Shown here: positions 29,937 to 38,762 of the stretch, one piece after another | Layout: every line of letters begins with the position of its first letter | Position numbering within the stretch: position 1 is the first letter of the stretch | DNA from: Kiritimatiellia bacterium | GTDB lineage: Bacteria > Verrucomicrobiota > Kiritimatiellia > RFP12 > UBA1067 | Direction: 5' to 3' | Assembly (NCBI GenBank): GCA_017405115.1 | Contig: JAFRBA010000095.1 | Coordinates: 1-40,875, forward strand | Length of the DNA stretch: 40,875 nucleotides | The notes under the pieces: model-generated | Database searches by the model: none | What the model was told of the DNA's origin: nothing | Seen by the model: the letters and a program-made list of their open reading frames with translations, nothing else | Made by a program: the position numbers and the translations under genes

Positions 29937-32716
29937 CGCGGGCGGCAGCGCTGGCATTGTGCGCGGTCCTTCCGGCGGCGGCGATCTGCGACCCCTCCGC
30001 AGCGGGACTTCGCGTGAACGGGCTCGTCGACCCTGGCGACGTAACGAGGCCTTGCTTCACCTGGCGGATGGACGACAGCCGCCCCGGGGCGAGGCAGACG
30101 GCCTATCGCATCGTAGTGCGCGGGCGCGGCCTCGCCGGTTGCGCATGGGATTCGGGATGGGTGGAGAGCGCAGAGTCGGCGAACATCCCGTACTGCGGCG
30201 TCAGACTTGGCGTCCAGCGCGCCTACACGTGGGAGGTCAGTCTCCGGAACGCGTTCGGCGAGACACTGCCCCCGGCGCGCGCCGTGTTCGGCACGGGGCT
30301 TCCGTCGTCGGCGGACTGGGGCAAGGCGGCGTGGATATCGCCCCCGGGGGAGGGGACGCCGTACGCGAACGCGGCGGTGTTCCGGCGCACCGTGTCAAAC
30401 GCCAGGCGCGTCAGGGAGGCGTGGCTCACCGTCGCTTCGCTCGGCGCATACACGGCGTCGATAAACGGCGAGGCGCTGCCGGAGTTCCTCAAGGGCGGTT
30501 TCACCCAGCCCGAGACGACGCGTCATTCCACCACTTTCGAGGTGACGCGGCTTTGGAAGGCCGATCCCGGCGCGGTGAACACGCTTTCCGCGACCGTCGC
30601 GCCAAGCTGGTGGCGCTGCCAGCTGATGCGCCGCACGTATCCGCCGCCGAAGACATACCCGGAGTCTGACGTGCGCCATCCGAAGAACTCCGCGCTCAAG
30701 GCCGTGCTGACCCTGCGCTACGACGACGGCACGGAGGAGCGCGTCGCGACCGACCCATCATGGGTGTCGGCCTACACGGGGCCTGTCGTCACGGCAGGCA
30801 TTTTCGAGGGCGAGGTTTACGACGCCAGGCGGAGGGAAGGCGGATTTGTCCCGTCCGTGACGAACACCGACTTCAGAGGCGAGGTGCGAAGCCGTCCCGG
30901 CGCGGCAGTGCGGCTGAGGGAGGATCTCGCCTTGGCGCCGAAGGCGCTGTCTGTCCTGCGCGGCGTGGAGGGCGACGACGGCTCGCGCTTCGGCAGGGCC
31001 TGCGTCGTGCGGCGTCCCGATCCGTCGAAACAGGTGGCGGTTTCCCCGGGCGAGACGCTTCTGGTCGACTTCGGGCAGAACTGCGCCGCGGTACCGCGCA
31101 TCGAAATCGACGCGCCTAATGGCGCGGTGGTCCGCATGCGCTTCTCGGAGATGCTCAACGACGGATACGGCGAGAAGTCTCGCGGCAACGACGGCCCTGG
31201 CGGAACGCCGTATCTCTCCAACCTGCGCGGAATAGAGGCCAGCGTCACCTATGTCTCGTGCGGCGGATGGCAGAAGTACGTTCCCTCGTTCACGTTCTTC
31301 GGCTACAGGTACATGTCCGTGTCGGTGTCGGCGCCGGTCACGCTTGCGAAAGTTGAGTCCGTTCCCGTATCGAGCGTCGCCGCTGAGGACGAGTCGCCTG
31401 TCGTGGAGACCGGCGACGAGCGGGTCAACCGGCTGGCGCAGAACGTGCGCTGGGGCTTCAGGTCGAACTACCTGGCGGTGCCGACGGACTGTCCGCAGCG
31501 CAACGAACGCCTCGGCTGGACAGCCGACACGCGCGCCTTCTTGTCCGCCGCGTGCTGGTCGGCCGACGTGCGCGCCTTCATAGCGAAGTGGCTTGCCGAC
31601 CTGCGCGACTGCCAGCCCGAGAACGGCGCCTTCGGCTCGTATGCTCCCCAGGTGTGGGGGGCGGGCTTCGGCGCGGTGGGCTGCTGGGGCGACGCAGGCG
31701 TACTGGTGCCGCATGCGCTGTACAGGCGCTACGGAGACGCCGCGCTGGTGCGCGAGCACTGGTCCGCCATGGTCCGCCACATGGACTTCCTCGAGGCGCA
31801 CGGCGGACCGGACAAGCACTACTACGGCGACTGGCAGGCGTTCGAGCACGCATGCCGCCGTCCGGACCGTCCGTACCTCTGCCAGGAGGAGCCGTACAAG
31901 GAGTGCTTCAGCAGGTTCTTCTACGTCTGGGACTGCGTCGCCATGCGCGAACTCGCCGCGGCCATTGGGGAGCCGGTGGAGAGGTGGGAGAGTCTGGAGC
32001 GCAAGGCCAGGGACGGCTTCCGCCGCGACTATGTCGGCCCGGACGGGCTTCTGCTCGAGCATCTGCGTGGACAGGGCTCGGACCTCTTCGCGCTGAAGCT
32101 CGGCTTGGTGGAAGGCGAGGCCGCAAGGCGCACGCTGGAGCATCTCAAGGGCGACATAGCCGCGCACGGCGACTGCCTGCAGACGGGCTTCCACGGCACG
32201 TCTATCTTTCTTGAGACGTTGTCGGAGCTCGGGGAGGACGCTCTTGCCTACACGCTGCTCCTGCAGCGGAAGAACCCGAGCTGGCTTTACTCCGTCGACC
32301 AGGGCGCGACGACGGTCTGGGAGCGGTGGGACGCCTACAGGCGCGACGTCGGCTTCAACGACCCGGGCATGAACAGCTTCAACCACTACGCCTACGGGGC
32401 GGTGTACTCCTGGATGGTGTCGGTGATGTGCGGCATACGCGAGGATCCCGCAAAGCCGGGCATGCGGCGCTTCGTGCTCGCTCCGCGTCCGGATAGGCGC
32501 GTAGGGTTCGCGAAGGGCGCATACGACTCGGTCTACGGCAGGATTTCCTCTGAATGGAAGTACGCGGCGGACGGCGCTCTCGAATGGCGCTTCTCGGTGC
32601 CTGCGAACACCATCGCCACCGTGCGCCCGCCCGACGGCTCGCGGCCTGTGGAATACGGCCCCGGTTCATACACATTGCGGTTCGCCCCAGGTGCCGCGGA
32701 AGGAGACGGAAAATGA
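29933..32716 (+). CDS. Alpha-L-rhamnosidase, glycoside hydrolase family 78
   Basis: The 927-residue protein begins with a signal peptide (AAALALCAVLPAAAIC). It shows the Bac_rhamnosid domains: an N-terminal beta-sandwich (WTLxS-type AWLTVASLGAYTASINGEAL), the concanavalin-like part (LVDFGQN, FTFFGYRYM), the six-hairpin catalytic barrel and a C-terminal sandwich. The catalytic segment DCPQRNERLGWTAD provides the conserved acids D519, E525 and D532; the general base or acid in TTVWERWDAY is E797. The enzyme releases terminal alpha-L-rhamnose from plant or bacterial polysaccharides and glycosides, probably in the periplasm. The true start is the ATG at 29933, overlapping the hydrolase stop; the long open frame upstream is a shadow. 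The GH30 gene overlaps its end. Confidence 0.93.
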   Translation: MTRAAALALCAVLPAAAICDPSAAGLRVNGLVDPGDVTRPCFTWRMDDSRPGARQTAYRIVVRGRGLAGCAWDSGWVESAESANIPYCGVRLGVQRAYTWEVSLRNAFGETLPPARAVFGTGLPSSADWGKAAWISPPGEGTPYANAAVFRRTVSNARRVREAWLTVASLGAYTASINGEALPEFLKGGFTQPETTRHSTTFEVTRLWKADPGAVNTLSATVAPSWWRCQLMRRTYPPPKTYPESDVRHPKNSALKAVLTLRYDDGTEERVATDPSWVSAYTGPVVTAGIFEGEVYDARRREGGFVPSVTNTDFRGEVRSRPGAAVRLREDLALAPKALSVLRGVEGDDGSRFGRACVVRRPDPSKQVAVSPGETLLVDFGQNCAAVPRIEIDAPNGAVVRMRFSEMLNDGYGEKSRGNDGPGGTPYLSNLRGIEASVTYVSCGGWQKYVPSFTFFGYRYMSVSVSAPVTLAKVESVPVSSVAAEDESPVVETGDERVNRLAQNVRWGFRSNYLAVPTDCPQRNERLGWTADTRAFLSAACWSADVRAFIAKWLADLRDCQPENGAFGSYAPQVWGAGFGAVGCWGDAGVLVPHALYRRYGDAALVREHWSAMVRHMDFLEAHGGPDKHYYGDWQAFEHACRRPDRPYLCQEEPYKECFSRFFYVWDCVAMRELAAAIGEPVERWESLERKARDGFRRDYVGPDGLLLEHLRGQGSDLFALKLGLVEGEAARRTLEHLKGDIAAHGDCLQTGFHGTSIFLETLSELGEDALAYTLLLQRKNPSWLYSVDQGATTVWERWDAYRRDVGFNDPGMNSFNHYAYGAVYSWMVSVMCGIREDPAKPGMRRFVLAPRPDRRVGFAKGAYDSVYGRISSEWKYAADGALEWRFSVPANTIATVRPPDGSRPVEYGPGSYTLRFAPGAAEGDGK

Positions 32717-34122
32717 GGACGGTTCTACTGCTTTGCGCGGCGCTTGCGGCATCGGCGCGCGGCGGCGCCGCCGAGGTCGAGGTCTGGCAGACGGTCGGCG
32801 ACGGCGAGATGAAGAAGCTGATCGACGGGCCCGTGACGACTCCGGAGGAGGCATGGCAGACGGCGTGCGTCGACCTCGACGCGGCGAAGCCGTCGCATCC
32901 GTACACGGGCATGGGCGGGAGCCTCGGCGAGGCGTCGTGCCGCGTCCTCGCGCGTCTCGACCCAGTTCGCCGCCGCAAGGTGCTGGAGATGCTCTTCACG
33001 CGCGCCGGCGCGAATCTCTCGATGGTGCGCCTGCACGTGGGGTCGAGCGACTACTCCGCGTCGATATACTCGTACGACGAGGTTCCGGGCGACGTGGAGA
33101 TGAAGCACTTCTCGATCGACCACGACCGCAAGGAAGTCATCCCGATGGTGCGCGAGGCTCTGGCCGTGCGGCCCGACATGTTCGTGTTCTCCTCGCCCTG
33201 GTCGCCGCCAGGATGGATGAAGACGAACGGCGGGCCGTTCGGCGGGTGGATGAAGTCCGAGTACCTCGAGGCGTTCTGCGACTACTACGTGGCCTACCTC
33301 AAGGCGTACAGGGAGGCGGGCATAAGGATACGCGCCCTTACGATCCAGAACGAGCCGGAGTGCGGCAGGCCCGGCAGCACGACGTGCCTGTGGCATCCCG
33401 AGCAGGAGGCGCGCGTGGCGGGCTACCTTCTGCCGCCGCGCCTGAAGGCGGCGGGGTTGGACGTCGGCATCTGGCTCTGGGACCACAACTACGACGGCTT
33501 CCGCAGGGTGCTTGACCAGCTGAGGGACCCCAAGGTGCTTGGCGCGATAGACGCGGTCGCGTGGCATCCCTACTGCGGCGACGCGTCGATGCTCGACAGG
33601 GTGCGGCGCGCGCATCCCACGCTGCGGTTCGAGCAGACCGAGATGGGGCCGGCGCTTGCGGACTCCGTCGGCGAGCCCCGCACGCTCATATGGTGGGCGC
33701 GCAAGGTCTTCGACGCCTTCAACCACGGCTGCTCGTCGTTCTGCAACTGGTGCCTCGTGCTGGACCCGGACGGCGGGCCCAACGCGGCGGAGGGGCTTTC
33801 GTGCGCTGGCTTCCTGGCGGTGGACGCGGCTAGCGGCGTCGTCGAGCCGTCGCCGCAGTACTGTCTTTTCCGCCACATAGGGCCGTTCGTCGAGAAGGGC
33901 GCATCGGTGCTTGCGACGTCGTTCACGACCGAGGGGTACTATCCGCACGCGAAGGACCTGATGGCCGTTGCGTTCAGGAATCCCGACGGGTCCGACGTGG
34001 TGGTTGCGGCGTGTGCGGGCGAGAAGCGCGGGTTGCGTCGGCAGTTCCAGTTCCGGAAGGGCGGCTTGAGCCATCTTCTGTCGCTTCCGTGCGGCAGCGT
34101 TACGACTTTTGTGGTAAAATAG
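32713..34122 (+). CDS. Glycoside hydrolase family 30
   Basis: The 469-residue protein has a signal peptide (TVLLLCAALAASARGGAA). The GH30 barrel is clear: YTGMGGSLGEASCRVL, FVFSSPWSPPGWMKTNG, the acid/base glutamate E214 in LTIQNEPE and the nucleophile E310 in FEQTEMG. A C-terminal beta-sandwich ends in the usual way (LPCGSVTTFVV). GH30 members include beta-glucosylceramidases, beta-1,6-glucanases, beta-xylosidases and endo-xylanases; the sequence resembles the glucosylceramidase/beta-1,6-glucanase side more than xylanases. The start ATGA overlaps the GH78 stop, so the two enzymes are translated together and likely act on one rhamnose-containing glycan. Confidence 0.92.
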   Translation: MRTVLLLCAALAASARGGAAEVEVWQTVGDGEMKKLIDGPVTTPEEAWQTACVDLDAAKPSHPYTGMGGSLGEASCRVLARLDPVRRRKVLEMLFTRAGANLSMVRLHVGSSDYSASIYSYDEVPGDVEMKHFSIDHDRKEVIPMVREALAVRPDMFVFSSPWSPPGWMKTNGGPFGGWMKSEYLEAFCDYYVAYLKAYREAGIRIRALTIQNEPECGRPGSTTCLWHPEQEARVAGYLLPPRLKAAGLDVGIWLWDHNYDGFRRVLDQLRDPKVLGAIDAVAWHPYCGDASMLDRVRRAHPTLRFEQTEMGPALADSVGEPRTLIWWARKVFDAFNHGCSSFCNWCLVLDPDGGPNAAEGLSCAGFLAVDAASGVVEPSPQYCLFRHIGPFVEKGASVLATSFTTEGYYPHAKDLMAVAFRNPDGSDVVVAACAGEKRGLRRQFQFRKGGLSHLLSLPCGSVTTFVVK

Positions 34123-34187
34123 CAGGCATCCAGCGGCGACAGGGGAGGCATGAGATCCTCTTCCAGTGGAAAGGCGAAAGGAAAAAC

Positions 34188-35342
34188 ATGGACAGAAGGC
34201 AGTTCATTGCGATGGGGGCGGGCGGCGCGGCCGCCGCGCTTGCCGGCTGTGCGACGCGGGGCCCGGCGGCCGACGCGATAAAGAACGTCCGGGCGGAGTC
34301 GCCCGAGCGCCAGGCCGAGAAGAGGCGCGCGCTGGAGTCGGCGAAGGAGCTCGGGCCGACGATCACGGACGTCGAGGTGCGGCGCACGCGCGACATCAAG
34401 GGCAACCGCGCGGCGTTCTACCTCGACGACGTGATCTTCGTGTTCCGCGACCTCGTGCGCGAGAAGCCGAAGTCCTGCTGGGATCACTTCCTGCTGTCCG
34501 CGTTCAAGGAGGCGCACGAGAAGTACGGGCTCAAGGCGCAGTTCAACGTCTTCTACCGCAATGACTTCTACTACGGCGCGCGCGGCGCGGAGTTCACTCT
34601 CAGGGACATGCCCGACACCTGGCGCGACGAGTTCCAGGCGGCGAAGGACTGGTTCCGCTTCGGCTTCCACTCCTACGCCGAGTTCCCGGACTACCCGTGG
34701 CTCAACGCGAGCTACGACGACGTCAAGTTCACGTGGGACCTGATCACGCGCGAGGTCGAGCGCTTCGCCGGCCCCGGCATGTTCGCGAAGGCCGTCACGC
34801 CGCACTGGGGGCCGATGTCCAAGGAGGGGTGCGTGGCGCTGAAGGACTGCGGCGTCAAGGCGATCTGGTGCTCGGCCGGCAAGCGCTACGCCTACGACGG
34901 CGACAGGACGGTCCTGCCGTACGGCCACGGGATGCGAATCGAGAACTTCCGCAAGCCGGAGACCGCCATGTACTGGCGTCCGGGCGGCGGCGACGACATC
35001 AGCGTGTCGGCGTGCGGCTACAACCACCTCCTGCCGGAGCAGGTCGCCATCACGCGCGGCACGTACAACTGGCTCCACGACAAGGCGACAGGGTGCAACT
35101 TCATGACGTTCGGCTGCGGCGCGCCTTGCCTGAACCTCTACAGGCTCGAGGACATCCCGGCCCGCATGGAGCAGGTGCTTGGGAACGAGTTCCTGATCCA
35201 CGCGACGCACGAGGAGTACTGGTTCAGCCACTACTTCGCATACCAGCCCGACTCCCGCCAGAAGCTGCTCACGGCGGTCAAGATGGTGCACGACGCGGGC
35301 TACAAGTACTTCTTCATAGAAGACAAGGTCGACTGGCTGTAG
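34188..35342 (+). CDS. Polysaccharide-deacetylase-like lipoprotein (WbmS-like)
   Basis: The 384-residue protein carries an RRQF twin-arginine-like start and a lipobox (ALAGC, cysteine 21). The body resembles the NodB/WbmS-like fold: AFYLDDVIFVFRDL with the first acidic motif, KYGLKAQFNVFYRNDF, then WFRFGFHSYAEFPDYPW with the histidine motif, and FLIHATHEEYWFSHYF. It may remove acetyl groups from, or otherwise process, a surface or substrate glycan; the metal ligands are plausible but not certain. AAAGGAAAAAC precedes the ATG at 34188. It heads a three-gene unit with an aminotransferase and a Ser/Thr kinase. Confidence 0.7.
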   Translation: MDRRQFIAMGAGGAAAALAGCATRGPAADAIKNVRAESPERQAEKRRALESAKELGPTITDVEVRRTRDIKGNRAAFYLDDVIFVFRDLVREKPKSCWDHFLLSAFKEAHEKYGLKAQFNVFYRNDFYYGARGAEFTLRDMPDTWRDEFQAAKDWFRFGFHSYAEFPDYPWLNASYDDVKFTWDLITREVERFAGPGMFAKAVTPHWGPMSKEGCVALKDCGVKAIWCSAGKRYAYDGDRTVLPYGHGMRIENFRKPETAMYWRPGGGDDISVSACGYNHLLPEQVAITRGTYNWLHDKATGCNFMTFGCGAPCLNLYRLEDIPARMEQVLGNEFLIHATHEEYWFSHYFAYQPDSRQKLLTAVKMVHDAGYKYFFIEDKVDWL

Positions 35343-35383
35343 GCCGGCCGAAGCGCAAACCACAAGACACAAGGAGAACGAAG

Positions 35384-36715
35384 ATGGCAAAGGACAAGAA
35401 GGCGACGAGCGACTTCCGGTACAACACGGGCGACACGAAGGTCCCGTGGGCGGCGGTCGGCGAGAACTACAACACGGCGGACACGCTGGAGTTCGTGAAG
35501 TTCCTCATGCAGGGGAAGGGCGCGGCGTACAACGCGGCGCTGCGCGAGGTCAAGGCCGCGCTCGCGAAGCTGGGTGCCGTCTCCGCGCCTCCCGGGAAGC
35601 TCTCCATGGGCGACAAGGTCGCCGAGGTCGAGAAGGCGGTGGACCGCTACCTGGGCGTCGAGGAGGGCAGCTCGCTCTTCGTGTCCAACTGCACGGCGGC
35701 GCTGGAGCTCGGCTACCGCTACGCGGGCGTGGGCCCGGGCGACGAGGTGATAGTGCCCACCAACACCTTCATCGCCACCGTCGCGTATCCGCTCTCCGTC
35801 GGCGCGAAGCTCGTCTTCGCCGACGTGGACCCGAAGACGGTGAACATCGACCCGAAGGACATAGCGCGCAAGATCACCAGGAAGACGAAGATCATCGTGC
35901 CCGTGCACATCGGCGGCTATCCCTGCGACATGGACGCGATCATGAAGGTCGCGAAGAAGCACGACATCGTCGTGATGGAGGACGCGGCGCACGGCTTCGG
36001 CGGGTCGTACAAGGGGCGCAAGCTCGGCACCATCGGCCATTTCGGCTGCTTCTCGATGCACGAGGTCAAGAACTGCACGTCGTTCGGCGAGGGCGGAGTG
36101 TTCGTGTCGAACGTGCCCGAATACCGCTCCGAGGCGAGGCGCGCGAGGTTCCTCGGCGTGGACTTCTCCTCGAAGATCCGCAACTGGCTCTACAACGTCT
36201 CGCTCGTGAAGGGCAAGGGCAAGGTCCGCTACCAGGCCAGCAACAACGCTTCGGTAACCGAGATACAGGCGGTCGCCCTGCTGCAGCAGCTCAAGCGCTA
36301 CGGCAAGATCCTCGCCGAGCGCCGCCGCGAGGCGACGTACATGACGAAGCGACTCTCCGGCGTGCCCGGCATCCTGCCGCAGAGCCTGGGCACGAAGGAC
36401 TGCGTGCCCACGTTCCACCTCTACCAGCTGCAGATCGACCCCAAGGTCGTCGGTGGCGACGTGCAGGCGCTCAAGGCGAAGCTCGAGCAGAAGGGCGTTA
36501 CGAACATCCCGCACTTCGGCCCGATATACCGCTTTGCCGCGTCCATCGGCAAGGGGTTCGACGAGAAGGCCATAGCCAAGACCTGCCCGGTTACCGAGTA
36601 CGTGTTCGACAAGTGCTACACGCACCTGCCGATATACGGCCTCACGAAGGCCCAGCTCGACTACATGGCCGACGCCATCCTGGAGTCCGTCGCGGAGCTC
36701 AAGGCCGGCAAGTGA
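35384..36715 (+). CDS. DegT/DnrJ/EryC1/StrS-family sugar aminotransferase
   Basis: The 443-residue protein is a PLP enzyme of the DegT/ArnB group. Marks are FVSNCTAALELGYRYAGVGP, VIVPTNTFIATVAYP, MEDAAHGFGGSYKGRKLG and the PLP-lysine segment FSMHEVKNCTSFGEGG. Such enzymes transfer an amino group to a keto-sugar nucleotide, for surface glycans or cofactors. It is somewhat longer than typical (about 370-400) because of an N-terminal extension and an insert (LREVKAALAKLGAVSAPPGK). AAGGAG lies upstream of the ATG. The stop overlaps the GTG of the kinase gene (GTGA), an odd pairing that suggests the kinase senses or regulates glycan-related functions. Confidence 0.92.
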   Translation: MAKDKKATSDFRYNTGDTKVPWAAVGENYNTADTLEFVKFLMQGKGAAYNAALREVKAALAKLGAVSAPPGKLSMGDKVAEVEKAVDRYLGVEEGSSLFVSNCTAALELGYRYAGVGPGDEVIVPTNTFIATVAYPLSVGAKLVFADVDPKTVNIDPKDIARKITRKTKIIVPVHIGGYPCDMDAIMKVAKKHDIVVMEDAAHGFGGSYKGRKLGTIGHFGCFSMHEVKNCTSFGEGGVFVSNVPEYRSEARRARFLGVDFSSKIRNWLYNVSLVKGKGKVRYQASNNASVTEIQAVALLQQLKRYGKILAERRREATYMTKRLSGVPGILPQSLGTKDCVPTFHLYQLQIDPKVVGGDVQALKAKLEQKGVTNIPHFGPIYRFAASIGKGFDEKAIAKTCPVTEYVFDKCYTHLPIYGLTKAQLDYMADAILESVAELKAGK

Positions 36716-38184
36716 ACGACGGCCTGGCGCGCCGGATCGAGGGCTGGCTGTCCATCCAGCCCTCGCAGCCACCGCCCGGCGGCCGCCTGTCGCGCGGGGC
36801 GGTCGTAGACGAGTGGCGGGTCGAGGCGTACCTTGGCCGCGGCCTCTCCGCCGAGGTGTACCGCGTCACGAACACGCGTTTCGGACAGGAGGGCGCGCTG
36901 AAGCTCCTCGTTGACGAGTCGCGCGGGCTCAAGGAGCGTTTCATCACGGAGTCCGACGCGCTGCGGTTCCTCAGGATCTCGGCGCTGCCGCGCTTCATGG
37001 GCTGTGGCGTGCTGAACGGCGCGCCCTACTACGTGATGGAGTATCTGCAGCCCCTGCCCGAGCCCATGCCGCGCGCGGAGGTGCCGCGCTTCGTCGTCAG
37101 GCTGGCGAAGGCGGTGCAGGCGCTCCACGAGGCGGGCTACGTGCACCGCGACCTGAAGCCCCGCAACATCCTGCGCCGTGCCGGCGGAGAGCCCGTGCTC
37201 ATAGACCTCGGGCTCATAAAGCGCCGCGGGGCCGCCGTGGTCGACACCATCGTGCGGCACGGCCGCGGCGTTTCGATCATAGACGGACGCCCGGTCGGCG
37301 TGGGCACGCTCGACTACGCCGCGCCCGAGCAGCTGCTCAAGGGCGAGTCGTCGGTGCAGAGCGACGTCTTCGCGCTAGGGAAGGTGCTGCTCGCGCTTTA
37401 CGAGGGGCACCCGCCGCAAAGCGCCAAGCCTGTCATCCGCCGCGCCACGCGCGAGGACCCTGGCGACCGCTATGCCTCCGCTGCGGACTTCGCCTCCGCC
37501 CTGCGCCACCGCAACCGCGGCGTCTGGATTGCGTTGTTCATGGCGTTGCTCGCGGTCGGCGCAGTGGCGGAGTATCCGCTGTTCCGTCCGTATCTCGTAA
37601 AGATGGCCGAGCAGTTCGTAAGGCGCCAGAAGCCGGTCGTGGAGACCGTGCTGCAGCGACCGGGCGAGGCGGACGAGGCGTACTTCCGCCGCGTCCGGAG
37701 GGTCGCCGAGTCTGGGAACGCGGAGGCGCAGACGAGCCTTGCCGAGGCGTACTTCTACGGACGCGGCGTGGCAACGAACCGTGTGGAGGCGGTAAGGTGG
37801 TATCGCGTCGCCGCGCTTGCGGGTGACCCTGCGGCGCAGGCGTCCCTCGGTCTCTGCCTTTTGCGCGGCTGGGGATGCGAGCGCAACGCCGCGGAGGCCG
37901 TGGAGTGGTACGAGCGCGCCGCCAAGCAGGGCAGTATGGCGGCGATGAACGACCTGGCCTTCTGCCTCATGCACGGCCTTGGAGTCGAGAGGAACGAGAA
38001 GGCGGGCTTCGAGTGGGCCCTCGAGGCGGCGAAGCGCGGTTTCGCGCCTGCGCAGACGATGGTCGGCGAGTGCTATCTGGACGGGCGCGGGGTCGAGGCG
38101 AGCGTCGAGCGCGGCGAGACGTGGCTCTACCGGGCGGCCCGGCTGGGGAACAAGCGGGCGAAGATGCTGCTCGAGACGCGCTAG
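36712..38184 (+). CDS. Membrane Ser/Thr protein kinase with periplasmic Sel1 repeats
   Basis: Starting at the GTG that overlaps the aminotransferase stop, the protein has 490 residues. Kinase marks: LGRGLSAEVY (41-50), K64 in GALKLL, HRDLKPRN with D147, DLG (165-167) and GTLDYAAPEQ. A membrane helix lies at about 271-288 (VWIALFMALLAVGAVA). After it come four Sel1 repeats (about 330-480), for example AQTSLAEAYFYGRGVATN and AEWYERAAKQG-type units. The kinase domain is a paralogue of the one at 2508-4232 but lacks its palindromic insert. Sel1 repeats outside the membrane could bind an envelope ligand. The ECF sigma gene at 38181-38762 converges on it with overlapping stop codons and is the likely signalling partner. 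Confidence 0.9.
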   Translation: MNDGLARRIEGWLSIQPSQPPPGGRLSRGAVVDEWRVEAYLGRGLSAEVYRVTNTRFGQEGALKLLVDESRGLKERFITESDALRFLRISALPRFMGCGVLNGAPYYVMEYLQPLPEPMPRAEVPRFVVRLAKAVQALHEAGYVHRDLKPRNILRRAGGEPVLIDLGLIKRRGAAVVDTIVRHGRGVSIIDGRPVGVGTLDYAAPEQLLKGESSVQSDVFALGKVLLALYEGHPPQSAKPVIRRATREDPGDRYASAADFASALRHRNRGVWIALFMALLAVGAVAEYPLFRPYLVKMAEQFVRRQKPVVETVLQRPGEADEAYFRRVRRVAESGNAEAQTSLAEAYFYGRGVATNRVEAVRWYRVAALAGDPAAQASLGLCLLRGWGCERNAAEAVEWYERAAKQGSMAAMNDLAFCLMHGLGVERNEKAGFEWALEAAKRGFAPAQTMVGECYLDGRGVEASVERGETWLYRAARLGNKRAKMLLETR

Positions 38185-38762
38185 GCCTCGTCCGTCATCG
38201 CCGCGACGCACTTCGCGAGCCGATCGATGAGCCTCTTCTTTATCTGGTCCACGTTGTTGCGCGTGGTGCCGAACTGCGCAGCCACGCTTTCCGGCGATTC
38301 GTGCATGAGGGCGACATGGCGGAATATTTCGCGTGTGCGCGGAACGAGGGTCTGGTCGGCCATGAGCTGATCGACGGCCGCCTGCAGGGCGGATCGCTTC
38401 CATTCGTCGTCCGCCGCGGGCGCCTGCACGCCCGCGCCCGCGGCCTTGAACCTCTCCAGCTTTGCCGCCTCGCGGGCCTGCGCGCGGATGGCGTCGTCGG
38501 CCTTGTGCCGCACTATGCCCATGAGATAGTTGTGGAAGTGGCCTTTCTCGTCGGGCACGTAGTGGTAGTTCGGGAGACGCTTCGCGAGCGCCTTCAGCGT
38601 TTCCTGGATCACGTCGTCGGCCTCTACGGACGGGTAGCGGGCGGCGAGGAACGTGCGCATGGGCCCTTCGTACTTGCGGAAGAACTCCGTCCACCGGGCG
38701 GAGTCCGATTCGCCGGACAGGGCCTTGAGAAGCGTTATCGACGTGGCGGGCAACTGCGTCAT
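38181..38762 (-). CDS. ECF-type sigma factor, partner of the Sel1 kinase
   Basis: The 193-residue protein is a close paralogue of the sigma factor at 1949-2524. Shared segments are SVEADDVIQET in region 2 and DEKGHFHNYL between the regions; region 4 has ESPESVAAQFGTTRNNVDQI. The ATG overlaps the SDR stop (ATGA), so it is translated behind that gene. Its stop codon shares CTAG with that of the converging kinase gene. The other sigma/kinase pair in the window is co-directional, so the pairing survived a change in gene order. The acidic region-2 motif is intact. Target promoters are unknown. Confidence 0.9.
   Translation of the reverse strand: MTQLPATSITLLKALSGESDSARWTEFFRKYEGPMRTFLAARYPSVEADDVIQETLKALAKRLPNYHYVPDEKGHFHNYLMGIVRHKADDAIRAQAREAAKLERFKAAGAGVQAPAADDEWKRSALQAAVDQLMADQTLVPRTREIFRHVALMHESPESVAAQFGTTRNNVDQIKKRLIDRLAKCVAAMTDEA

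Noticed and set aside
31484..31530. Loss of a catalytic acid in the GH78 enzyme (RNER instead of RDER)
   Set aside because: The asparagine is at a position that is not one of the catalytic acids; D519, E525, D532 and E797 are all present.
30758..32386. 542-codon minus-strand frame opposite the rhamnosidase
   Set aside because: Same reason: high-GC shadow of a clear GH78 gene.
34115..34120. TAAAAT as a -10 box for the deacetylase gene
   Set aside because: It overlaps the GH30 stop codon, has no -35 partner, and the gene may simply be read from the upstream operon.
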